NCBI GenBank assembly: GCA_905331475.1
Contig: CAJNYU010004366.1
Coordinates: 32,082 to 96,081 of the forward strand
DNA: 64,000 nt
Direction of reading: 5' to 3'
Source: Rotaria socialis
Lineage: Eukaryota; Rotifera; Eurotatoria; Philodinida; Philodinidae
Under the pieces are notes generated by a model that saw only the letters and a list, made by a program, of their open reading frames with translations, searched no databases and had not been told where the DNA came from. Below are positions 11,943 to 23,600 of this stretch, in pieces. Numbering within the stretch: position 1 is the stretch's first letter; every line of letters starts with the position of its first letter. Position numbers and translations under genes: made by a program.

Positions 11943-13385
11943 ATGGCTCGTAGAGAAGACCATCATCAACAACGTCAAATCCAATATGCTACAATTTTGC
12001 CATCCAATACTCCTGCTGATGCAAATGGCTCTAACGATTCACCTTCTCTTCGAAAACAAACAGAACTTGAACGAGCAAAAGCAGTAAGACAATGTTCATA
12101 GATTACAATAAAAGTCTGTTAGTTCACTTAAATATCATTACAGATAAAAAAAAAACACAAAAAAGGAATGTTTTTCTGTTATTATTATTTTTATTATTAT
12201 TATTGATAATGAAAGTTGCATATTGTCTTATAAATAATTAAAGGATTACATCATCTTTATGATATTATTATTATTATTATTATTATTTTCATTTAGCTTT
12301 ATGTCGATTTTGAAGATGCCTTTCAAGACGATACTACCAATCACGATTATTTTGGTCTTCAATCTCATCATCCTGAATCTAAGCAAAATGAACAAAATTC
12401 TCATCAGCCAACGAATTTCTATCTTCAGTCCATTGAAACTATTTCTGAAGTGAAAAATGCGAATTTTTCACCTTTCGTTCGTCATCATGCATCTCGTGAA
12501 AGTAGCCGTCCATCAACACCATCGGATACGCCACCTTATCAGCCAAAAAATAATCATCGTGCTAATCCACTTACTTCGTTACCATCATCTTCTCAAAATC
12601 ATCATTCTCTTGATTCAAATGGTATGGTAAATCTTCAAGAAGATTTTGCTAATTTAAATTTAATGCATACAAATGATATCGATGATTTACCAGCTCCATT
12701 TACACCAGATGCTATTCGAATACAAATAACGCAGAATGATCATTTTCCTACTGTATCATCACAATTCAAATTGATATTGCCGCAATATTTCCTTGTTAAA
12801 TACCTAGGCAGAGCTAAGTGTCCCGAACTGTGGGGCTCTACTGCAGTACGCGCTCCTATTGATGACATGGTAAGCAATGCTCGAAAATTCTCATCAATGA
12901 ATGAGATGCCAACATTAGATGCTTGTATCAATACGCGTGGACTTACACTTACACATCGTCAGTCCTCTACACGTAGTAAACATGATTCACATAATCATAG
13001 TCCCGAAGGACATCAAAGTGGTCTTATTCCTTTAGAATATATATCTTACGTTATGCATGATATCAAATATTCAAAAATATCAGCTTGTATAGTTTTACGT
13101 CAACCAAAAACATCACCATCTTCTGATAAAAAAAATAACCATGATAAAACATTGACTGAATGTTATGCATTCTTATTTCAATCGAAAGAACATGCACATC
13201 GCTTTGCTCTTTCACTTTCAGAAGCATTTAATTCACAAAAACATTCATCTAAAGGATCAAAACAAAATCATGATGATAGAAAGGGAGGGCGTTCACCTCA
13301 ACGTCGATTAAAACATCGTAGTCATCATCATGAAAAAATCCGTGGTAAATATGATGATAGTTATTTAAGAGATTCTGAAGTGTGA
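11943..13385 (+). CDS. PTB/PID-domain adaptor-like protein
   Basis: Two exons, 11943-12083 and 12297-13385, joined in phase 0 (GCA|gtaag and tttag|CTT), give about 409 residues. The intron is 213 bp and rich in ATT repeats. The N-terminal half is low complexity: His, Gln, Ser and Pro rich, with a basic start MARREDHHQQRQ. Residues about 205-361 look like a phosphotyrosine-binding fold, with KYLGRAKCPELWGS, then APIDDMV, GLTL, a strand IPLEYISYVMHD, then ACIVLRQ and the closing helix HAHRFALSLSEAF. The last 45 residues are very basic (RRLKHRSHHHEK). PTB domains bind NPxY-type tails of receptors, which suggests an adaptor. I do not recognise the orthologue. The ATG at 11943 was chosen because no ATG precedes it in frame. 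AATAAA-type signals follow near 13495 and 13543. Confidence 0.75.
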
Positions 13386-16300
13386 TCGAACAGTCTGTAG
13401 TTTTTTTTCTATTTGTATTTAGTCTTTCATTTACCAGTGATGTTAAGACAAATCATGCGGGCCATGAGAAGAAGAAAACTTTTCTTTTCTAGAAAATAAA
13501 ATATAGAAAAGTTTTACATGTATTGAATGATTGTGTACTACTAAATAAATGTTTTTTGTTTCAATTCGAACTTCGAAGATATCAGTATTCGTGTATTCTT
13601 CAGAAATCATAATAATATTATCCAAAAAACTGCAAGATTTTTTATTTCCTTACCTAATAATCTTCTTTAAAGTATCGAATTTCTTGGACATAAAAAACGT
13701 TCATAATAAATATACTAAATACCGAAAATTTCCAGCACAACAGAAAGAATAATAAATATCAATATTACAGTAGGCAGAAATCTTTTTTTTGCTGCTAGGC
13801 ATTTATTATTGTTTTCTTTAAGCGTATGTCACGTTTTATGGTTCTTTATTTATTCACATTCTATTACATTCTATGTACATACAATTATGATTGGCAACGA
13901 TTTTCATATTTTTTTTAGAATCTATTTCTTCTTTTCATTCAATTAGTTTGACTTGAAAATTACAATATATAACAAGAATATTCAAGAATAGAATCCTAAT
14001 AGATAACCATTGAATAATTGATATTGCCGAAAAAATCATCATTCATCTTCTCGTATATAATTTGATGCCTATTATTTGAAATATTTTTTATGATATTATT
14101 CGATATATCACGTTGATAAATTTGAGAAAATTTGAAGTTATAATTTGATAAAATATCTTCCATCAGTTTTCAAAAACTATCTTCATCTAATTTTCGGAAA
14201 TAATTTTGTGAGACAATCTCTTGATTTAGAGTTCAACATGACTATTACTTTAACTTCTTTTTGTATCATCGTAACTGTGAAAAATACTAACTGGTCAATA
14301 AGAATAAGTCTGTTAGAGAGTTAAATAGTTTTTTATTCAGTATATTCATAATTTACAACAATTACAATACTGATTGACTTTAAAAGCACAGAATTGAACA
14401 TTATCTTGTATATCTAGGCTAGTTCAAAACAGAAGAAAAATATCAAATTCATTGATAATAGAGCATATCTCTCCTGTGATAATTGCATTATATAAATATA
14501 TTTGATTATTTTCTATTCCAGTCTTTTTAATGATGGTAAAAATGATATCATTTTATTCTAGGTTTTTAATATCGTGAAAGATAATAAGAATAGACTATTG
14601 AAAATATTTTCATCCTATGTATTCATTCTTTTCCACCAGATTTTTTTTATGAATATGTGACCAATATTTGTTCTTGTCCCTCTGAAATAAATCATTATTC
14701 TGAATGTCAATCATCTTCCTTACGATCACAGACTTGAATATAAATTCATTTCCCTATTGATCTGTCTTTTGTGAACGATTGAACATCATTCAATATTGAT
14801 TTACAAGTAGAAATTTGTGCCTTCATCTATAATTTATTCTTGTTCAAAAAAAATAAACAGAGATCATTATTCAAACGACATCGTCGTACGCAGTCTATTC
14901 TATTTTAATATATTATACTCACTAGAAATTTTGTTTAGTATTCAGTCATATATGAATATGATTATATATCTTTCTTTTTTATCCTACTTTTTCGTATCAA
15001 TATAATACTAATCTTGTCTGTCGATTACTATTTGATTTGGATAAAATTTCATTTTTATTTTCTACAATAGATGTATTAACGTGAATGTTTAATTTAATTC
15101 ATCTATCTATACTTGGTGGATCATAAATTGTATAGGCTGCAATCATAAGAAAGCATTGCTTATCGTTGAATATAACCACAATATTCATATAGAGATTAAC
15201 AATTTTACTATTATTCTTTTTTTTTCTCCAACGATTGAAATACGGAAGCGATAATCGTACAAGTAGAAAAAAAAAATATTCTAGTGATTGACTGACAAAT
15301 GTCCCGTCATCTTATAATATTCAAAGCTACATTGATTGTTTATCTAATACGAGCCGATAGAGCAATACGCTTAATATCAACTGCGGGTTGCCAGAAGTGG
15401 ATATATACAGAGTTCTTGTTATCTAGTACACTGATCCTCAATTTCCTAATTTCTGATATTAAACTTATAAATAGAATTGAAGGAAGAGCAGTGCGATACT
15501 GCTGTCGTGTATAAAAATACCTCTATCTAAGATGATTGTAGTTGGATAAAAATGATAAATTTATTAATTGTTGACGATAATAATGATAGTTTATTTAATA
15601 ATTAAGACAAAAGATTTTAGAATCATGATAAAGCTCTAAACTTTCTTCGGGAAAATGTTTTGCTCCGATATATAATATGAACAATTGAAAAACATGTCTT
15701 CAATGACTGCGATGCAACTCTTAAACATATTCTTGAAAATATTTTCATTGCAAGCTATCATTCATCGTTCTTTGAAATGTGTATACATGAAAATACTCGA
15801 GACCACATCAAAACGATAAATATCACTCGGTAACAGTAAGCTATTATGTTAAGAGATTTTATCGAAAACTAATTTCGACTGCTTGAAAATTTCTTGTATT
15901 AAATCGTACAATCTATCTTGTACAATACATTGATTATCTTAAGGTTTTTTGAAAAAATATTTATTCGTCTTCTTTCAAATCAGAACCTATCTGTTGTTAT
16001 TTTTCTGTTGAAAGGCTAAGGAAGTGTATTTGGTAATGTGAATTCCAACACTGACTCTGTTGTCGTCCAGACAGATTTATAGAAACGATGAAAAATAAAT
16101 CTCAGCTATTCTGCTATACTCTTGTAGACTTCAATCAGTGAAATGTAGTTAATAATAATAAAGTAATGCCAAGCTTTACAATATTTTCGGTTATTCTAAG
16201 CACCGAGTTAAAGAGACTAACAGTTTACATTAAAGCTAAGTTAAAAATAGAAGTTTTATTTCAAGGCTACTAGTACTTGTATTTTTAAAGTAGTCTGAAA

Positions 16301-17774
16301 CCTTGTAAAGTAAAAGAAGCGTTGCTTAAAAAACTTGAATAAACAGAGAAAAAAGTTTATGTTAAAAAAAAGATTGCTTGTCAAACAGTATTCATTTGTA
16401 TGTTCACATTAACGATATCATCTAGCATAATTCTCTTTTTATTTTCGAAGTGTTTCATTTTTGAAGTTCTCCTTGGATAAGCTTTGAAGTATAATTGATA
16501 GTACGACTATTTCAAGAATATGTTCAAAATGATTTAAAAGAATATCGATGATTGAAAATATATCACTAATAATAAATCGTACATGTCTTTTCCTGTATAA
16601 TAAGACAATTTTCCTTTCGCTAAGTACTATTCAAAAATCTTTACACAATTGATTCTATTGAGGAAAAAAAGACATCTTATTCAATAAGTCATCTTTTACA
16701 AGTAATATCGCATGTTCAACATTATTGCAATGAAATAAGTAATCAGTCATCTACTATTGAATAAAATACATATTCAATGTGGTGCTAAAAATATCATATG
16801 TAACTGTTATTATCACAAATAATTTTAATGGATAAAGATAGGTACGAAATAGATCCTTAGGCAGGTTTTTTAGAAATTTCACATATATGATCAAAACCTG
16901 GAGTATGTTTTTTTACTAATAGCGAAAGGTGAAAAATTCAAGCCAATTAGTGTAATTTATTAATAATATTTATTGGATCAGAATTCAATCATAGACGAAC
17001 AGAAATCATTTTAATAATACTTTTGTAAAGCTACAATCAAGCTTTAGCATATCTTATGTTTTTATTTTAACATTATACTATCGAAATATTTATTTTTGTA
17101 GAATATATTCGTTTCATAAGTACATGTATGATTGTTGTGTTCATCGCATTCTGAACTTATAGATAGTGTCGTTAAGCATCTTGTTAGTAATGTTGATCTA
17201 GGACGATAGACAAAAATGTGAGGAAGAAACCATTGTTCGAGACACAATGCAAGAATCAGTCTAATCTTCCGATCAATTGGTCAAAAGTGTCTACTCATCT
17301 TTTCTCGTCGATGCAACTGTCATTATTATTATACACGATGCTCATACATATAGATAGTCACACAGAGAAAAAATAGGGAAACGAAGAAGAATAAAAAAGA
17401 GAGCAAGCGCGAGATAAAAAATGTAATTTTCTTTATATGTGGTACTATTAGTGATGATAAAAAAAAAGAAGGAGAATGATCCGATCGTAAGTTTACATCG
17501 CTTTGCGCTCGATCGAGATGGACCACTCGTGAGAGTGCGTGAAAAGAAATAGCTACTAATAAAATATTTCTGTCTTTTCCATTCTCTGTGGTTCTTTCTT
17601 TTTTTGAGTCTAAGCAAAGATGCATCTCTCTATTTTTTCGTGTATAATGTATTAACTCAAGAACTGTGATGATAGCGGAGAAACGAACGACTTCAAACGC
17701 AAGGCGGGACCGTTGTGTATTTTGTGTATGCTCAGTAGTCATAAATAATAATTCGAACAAAAAGAGCGGCAAAA

Positions 17775-17806
<32 letters not shown>

Positions 17807-18085
17807 CTGTTGTGTGCCAAGTGTTTTTACTCAGAATGGAGATAAAGACAAAAGCGGACAACAATAGCTATTTTTTTCTATAAACTCTTCGGCCTTGTTT
17901 TTTACCTTGAGTATGTGGGATGAATGAGTGTGCTTGCGTTCAAAATGATTTGACACATTAGCATCTTTTCTATTTTTGAGTCTTGTTACACTTAACTTTT
18001 TAATCTTCCTTTTTGTTTTTCTATTATAGTTACCAGTTAATAATAACGCTAGTCCCATTCCCGATTGCGCATTGACGGCGCATGG
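13386..18085. other. Gene-free AT-rich region
   Basis: No coding ORF or RNA gene was recognised over 4.7 kb. Near 17775-17805 there is a short GT tract running into GA repeats. The last few hundred bases lead into the TARP-like gene and are less AT-rich, so they are the likely promoter or leader. Confidence 0.5.
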
Positions 18086-19001
18086 ATGGGTAATTTTCAT
18101 CATAGGGCACTAATGGTTTCCGCTTCGGTCAGTGCCTATACTGCGCCAGCACTTATGGCCGTTTGTCTTCTAACTGACTATTGGATTTATGGAAAGCAAA
18201 CACGACTATCACCAAATCCAATAGTAAAAGCAGGCGATACAAGAGTTTTAAATTTTACATATCATCGTATTGGTCTTTGGCGAGAATGCATCAAAGAGAG
18301 TACTGGTAAATAAAATAAAATAAGCTTGTTGGGTTTACGAACATTTAAGATTTTCTTCTATTGTTTTCAGATGCTCCATACAACTGTGATCTCGTTAGAT
18401 ATTCTAAAGCAGAAGCAAAATTAGAAAAAGGCTTTAAAGCTGTTTCATGTAAGATCTTGTTTTTTAAATCTACACATAAAAGCAATTGATGATTTATTTA
18501 GATCGATCAGCACCAAGTATGGCGTGTTTCACAGCGGCATCCATTCTTTTAATTATCGCAATTTTTTTATTTACGCGTGGTCTCTGCAAACGACGTCGAA
18601 AGGCCGTGTTTTTCATCTCAGGTCTTCTTTTTTCTATCTCAGGTCTGTTCATTATATCTATAGTTCTAATTTTTTAATGTTCTATTATATAATTTTATTT
18701 TATAGGTTTACTTACTATGGTTGGTGTTACATTATACGTTTCAATTACAACTGAAGAATCGGTTAAAATTGATCAAGATTATCCGGTGATGAGATGTTCC
18801 TACGGATATTCATTTCTTTGCGCAGTTTTTTCCTTTGTTCTACAAGAATTAACTGGTGTTTTAACGGTCTATTGGTTTATATATCGTTTTCGTGCACTTG
18901 TTCGAAGACAAGAGAAATTACGTTTGCGTACTCGTCAATTGATGGGAAATTGTTTATCAATGACAACAGCCCTTCCATTGAATCTTGCCTCATTGAATAC
19001 A

Positions 19002-19048
<47 letters not shown>

Positions 19049-19514
19049 AAAGTCTGCAGCAAATTGTTCAAATTATCAATTACATCAGAATCATTATTCT
19101 AATTCAAAGAGTGAACGTTATCAATATGGGATCACAAATAATTCAGCAGACTCTTCAACGCCTAAACAGCATAGAAATTATGAAAGACGATGTATACCAT
19201 TTGATAAATCTGTACTATCATCTCTTCAACATGTTGATAAAGCATGTTATTCAATATTTCCACCCCGATCACCAACACTTCTCTACGGGGATTATTGTCG
19301 TGTGTTAATTCGTCCAGAAGATATGGATTTACTCACACAAATGGTAAAATCAAAATCCCAAGCACAATTACTAGCTAATTCAAGACCAACAACACCAGCA
19401 CTAACAATAGCAAATATCAAAGTCCTACCGAATTTAGATGCAGATAGACAAATAACTAATCATATTTCAAAACGAAGTATACGAAAAGGTGTCAAGCGGA
19501 CTACATCTGTTTAA
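18086..19514 (+). CDS. TARP/stargazin-like four-pass membrane protein (CACNG family)
   Basis: Exons 18086-18305, 18371-18448, 18502-18642 and 18706-19514 give about 415 residues; introns are 53 to 65 bp. The start MGNFHHRALMVSASVSA aligns with the stargazin start, followed by TDYWIY at the end of helix 1. The first outer loop carries an N-glycosylation site (NFT) and the claudin-family GLWRECI motif with a later Cys (YNCD). Helices 2 to 4 follow: ACFTAASILLIIAIFLF; AVFFISGLLFSISG joined by splicing to LLTMVGVTLYVS; and YGYSFLCAVFSFVLQELTG. The long cytoplasmic tail contains 14 Asn from an AAT repeat and ends KRTTSV, a class I PDZ ligand like the TTPV end of stargazin. TARPs escort AMPA receptors to synapses and bind PSD-95-type scaffolds. 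Exon 3 has a decoy donor-like site 22 bases upstream. Confidence 0.85.
19005..19046 (+). repeat. (AAT)14 microsatellite inside coding sequence
   Basis: Fourteen AAT units in the last exon of the TARP-like gene encode a run of 14 Asn. The tract keeps the reading frame and is likely to vary in length between alleles. Confidence 0.95.
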
Positions 19515-20635
19515 ATAGTTTTTTTTCTTTTTGTCTTTTATCGGTTCAAATAGACGAATCTTTTTTCTGTGTCTGGTGCACGAACAAAATATTAATATTA
19601 GCAATATTTATTTTTCTTCGTTTTAATTGTTATTCTCTACTTCGTGTAACTAATATTTGTTTTTGATTGAAACAAGAAAATCATCAGAGAATTTATATGC
19701 CTTATTTTATATGGATCTTTTTACCAATCACCATATGTATATTCAAGAAATATTATAGCATCATGTGAAGGTTGCTATATTATTACTTTGCCCATTGATG
19801 AGGATATAAGTGATCTTACTTACTTTTGATGAGTAACCGTACATGACAGAGTTTTTACTGACTCATTTTTCTTTTCTCTTTTGCAAATATATAGTTACTT
19901 TTTTTTCCTTGACATTTCCTACACATACATTCGGCATTGGTAAAATGAAAATTATGCCGCAATCGCACTGAATATCATAAATTAATGTTTACAGTCTGTT
20001 AACTGCTATTTAGTGTTTTTTTCTTCATTTCTCATATATACGCGAGCAAATCCGGACAAACACTTTACAGGAGCTATTCGGTTGTTGTTGTTGTTACTGT
20101 CGTTCTATTGTCAATATGCTACTAACCATGCAATGTGTTGCCTTCATTTGATTCTTTTGCAGTTTTTCTTCAAACTATTTATGATGTCGTCGCGTTTGAT
20201 AAAGACACAATGCACCGGGTCTGGTTGGCATGATTTAACTTTATTGCTTGTAAAAGCTACAGCATGTCCTTCTAAGATTTTTTTTTCATTTCTGTCTGTT
20301 TTTTTTATACTTAGAATACTCTTCATCAAAGACATACACACATGCGCGCGCGCGCGTGTGTGTGTGTGTGCGTTCTTGCAAGCTCTCAAAAAGGAAAGAG
20401 TAGCAGGAAAAAAAAGAAACTTTTCAGATTGAATATATAGTCATTGAGAATGAGAGCGAAAGTGCAAAGAAAAACACAAACGGTAATGGCTTCAAAAACA
20501 TAGTCGAGTTGATCAAAGGAGCAACCGAAGAAATGCAGTAGTTGAAATGAAAAAGAGAGAGTTTCATCGGGATTTTGACATTCATTTTATTTTTTTTGTT
20601 CATTTTCTCGATCTATTTTAGATTTTTCTCATATC
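19515..20635. other. Intergenic region between the TARP-like and FHL genes
   Basis: No gene was recognised. It contains the 3' UTR of the TARP-like gene and, at 20344-20371, a GC tract running into a GT tract, which could adopt Z-DNA. A pyrimidine tract ending in TTTTAG at 20621 just before the FHL start may be a splice acceptor for an upstream non-coding exon. Confidence 0.45.
20344..20371. repeat. (GC)n(GT)n alternating purine-pyrimidine tract
   Basis: GCGCGCGCGCGCG is followed directly by seven or more GT units. Alternating purine-pyrimidine DNA of this kind can form Z-DNA. It lies about 265 bp upstream of the first FHL coding exon. Confidence 0.9.
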
Positions 20636-23600
20636 ATGGCATATACTGGAATAAATCCAACTTATCGAACAGTAAATTCTGGTGGCTCCAAAAATAGTTT
20701 TCCACAGCAACAAGATCAACATATTTATGAAGAACAGACCTATTATGTAAATGAACGCCCAAAGTCTACACACAGCGTTGGTGGTGATGATCGACGAAGT
20801 GCAAAAGTATGTTAAGTTTTAATTCTTATATAGTAGATGCTTAGTCTCAGAAAAGCATATCATTCAAAGTACATTTATCTGTTAGATATAAGAATAATTA
20901 TACTCAAATTTGATTTTTGGATAAATGAAAAAAATGATATCGAGACTATGATGTAAAGAATTCTAGTCATCAAATCTTGTCTCATTATATTTCGTGATTT
21001 TTCTTTACAAAAAACAATATTTAATGTTAAATTTAAAATGAATTTATTCATCGTAAGTAATTTTCAGATAATTTCATAGATATATTTAATCAGTTAAGTT
21101 GGATGCTAATACTATATTCCATACAGATATCGAGCTATATATATATATATATATATGTCATAACAATAGCTGTCTTACAATATTTGAAACAATTCAATTT
21201 GCTTATCGCACAAAACAGAAATAATTTACCGGCATAGTTTCGATAAGAACTGCAATGTATCTATGAAATTTATAGACGTTATCAAAATATTTACTTTTTA
21301 TTTATATCCTATCAGCAGGAATACTTAATTTTATTACCTTGTCTGTTGAAGATCATTTTACTATTCAATCAAAATTTATATCCCAAATAAATATCAATAA
21401 ATAAAATAGCACAAATTTATTTTTAACTTTGCTTGTTTATGAAAGATGAAGTAGAAATCAAATTTATGATTTAAGCTTTTGTATCAGCAAATATTACTAT
21501 TTGATATGAATCACAAAGTTCAGTGTACTTATACTTTTTGCAATTTTTTTTTCTTAATATTTGACACTTAGACAACATCCAAAAGCAAATAAGTCATTTG
21601 TAATTCAAACATAGAGATCAACGTAGTCCTCATCATATGGATATCTGATATTATTCTAATTTCATTCATTGATAGCCATGCATTGTTCATTCTTTTTTAG
21701 TTTATCAAGTATATTATACATAAATATGCCAGTATGAATTGCAGTTCTTTTTTATATTTTAAAACTATTATTAACGGGAAAAAAATGCTTGAAGTTCTTC
21801 TTCCGTGAATACGCCTAGACAAAAGCTCTAAGCATGTCTCAATGTTATTATTTTGCTTCATCGTTTTTCGTTTGTATGTCTTCGAATGACTGCTCATGGT
21901 GGTGATGCTGGTACTTCTATAATAATAACATCTATAGACATACACAAACGAAAAAGAAAAATGTCTAGTGACCGCACCTCTATATACACAAACGACATTG
22001 TGTAGTAAATCTAAAACAGAAAGAGAGAATAGGTGACCATCGTCATTCTTTCTGCCGTGAGCAAGAATTTCATCTTATCAAACATTGCATGGGTGTGTGA
22101 GAAAGAAAGAGATGCAATATCGCCATAAAGCTTTAACGTGTCATTCTTTTGCTTTCATTGCGCGCTCCTACTCATTTCTGCCCTTCTTTTTCTTTCTCTC
22201 ACTCTCAACATGCTTGAATGTGCTATTTGTATGCGAGCCAAACACAACTGGTCTCGTTGACTTTTTTCTTGTGGCCCCTACCTTATCATAGTTTATCGAC
22301 ATATCGTTTGGTCTAGGTTTTTTCTTTTTCTTTTCTTCTACTACAACGTCTACTACTATTATTATTGCTAACATTAGATCGTTCTTTTGTTGCCTCGTCC
22401 GATAACACTCCGAAAAAAGGACAAAAGAAGAGAACAGATAAATTCAAATAGACAGAGAAAGAACGACAAATAGCTCTATATTCTCTCTCTCTCTCTCTCT
22501 CTGATCTACTATACAGAAGAAGTAAAGATAGAGTCAACGTGTATGTTTGCATGTCCCAGTGAGTTGTCGACTCACACAATGTGATTTTTATCCTGATCAT
22601 CGCTATTGTTGTTATTGCAATCATTATTGTGAATTATATCCTTTATTGAAAACAAAAATATAAAAACATGGATGACCAACAAGATCAAGTTAGTATTTAT
22701 TATAGTTTCATTAAACTTTTTTTATTTTTTAAAATTGAATACAAACTATATACTCATCAAGCATCTTTCTTGTTATTTCGTTTTTAATTTATTGTTGTCT
22801 CAAAAAAAAAAGAATAGCATATATTATAATTTACTTTATACATTTCTATAATAAAGCATATGTGCTGTAATACGAGAATAATACATGTTTCTTGCAGATG
22901 ACAACCAGATAAAAATGTTGTTCGGCGATATACAAGAAGATAAGCTAAAGAAAATTGCATACAAGGATTTCTTTTGATAAACAACATCAACCAGAAACTG
23001 ATTTTTTTTCTTCTTTTAGGCTGTTTATAGCAATGGTGATGGAGATTATAGTCGTTCAATGAATGCGAATGCTCGCATTAGTAATGGTCATCCATCATAC
23101 CCATATAGTTCCTATGGAACTGCCGGTTCAGAACAATTCTCATGTTATTACTGCGAAAGAAATCTATCGGGTTCACGATATATACTTAAAGATGAACATC
23201 CGTATTGTATTAAATGTTATGAAGATCGTTTTGCTAATACATGTGAAGAATGTCGACGAAAAATTGGTACTGATTCAAAAGTTAGTATTTAAAAGAAGAT
23301 ATATGAATATGATCAAGTTTATCTATTTCATTTCGAAGGATCTTTCATATAAAGACCGTCATTGGCATGAAAAATGTTTTTTTTGTTCAATGTGCAAAAC
23401 ACCACTGATTGATAAACCATTCGGTTGCAAAAATGATCAACTTTATTGTGGTGAATGTTACAACCAACAATTTGCTTCGCGTTGTGATAAATGTAATCAA
23501 ATATTCAAGCCAGGTTAAAAACATTTTTCATGCTAATATAAATAATAATGAAAAGGAAATGTTTTTTTTTCGTTTCTAGGTACTAAAAAACTTGAATATC

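Noticed and set aside
17329-17820. 163-codon open frame on the minus strand
   Set aside because: It is built over GT/GA repeats and T-rich tracts (runs of His-Thr, Phe and Leu) and has no family resemblance.
20013-20432. 139-codon open frame on the plus strand
   Set aside because: It crosses the GC/GT repeat (Ala-Arg-Val-Cys runs) and T-rich DNA; composition explains it.
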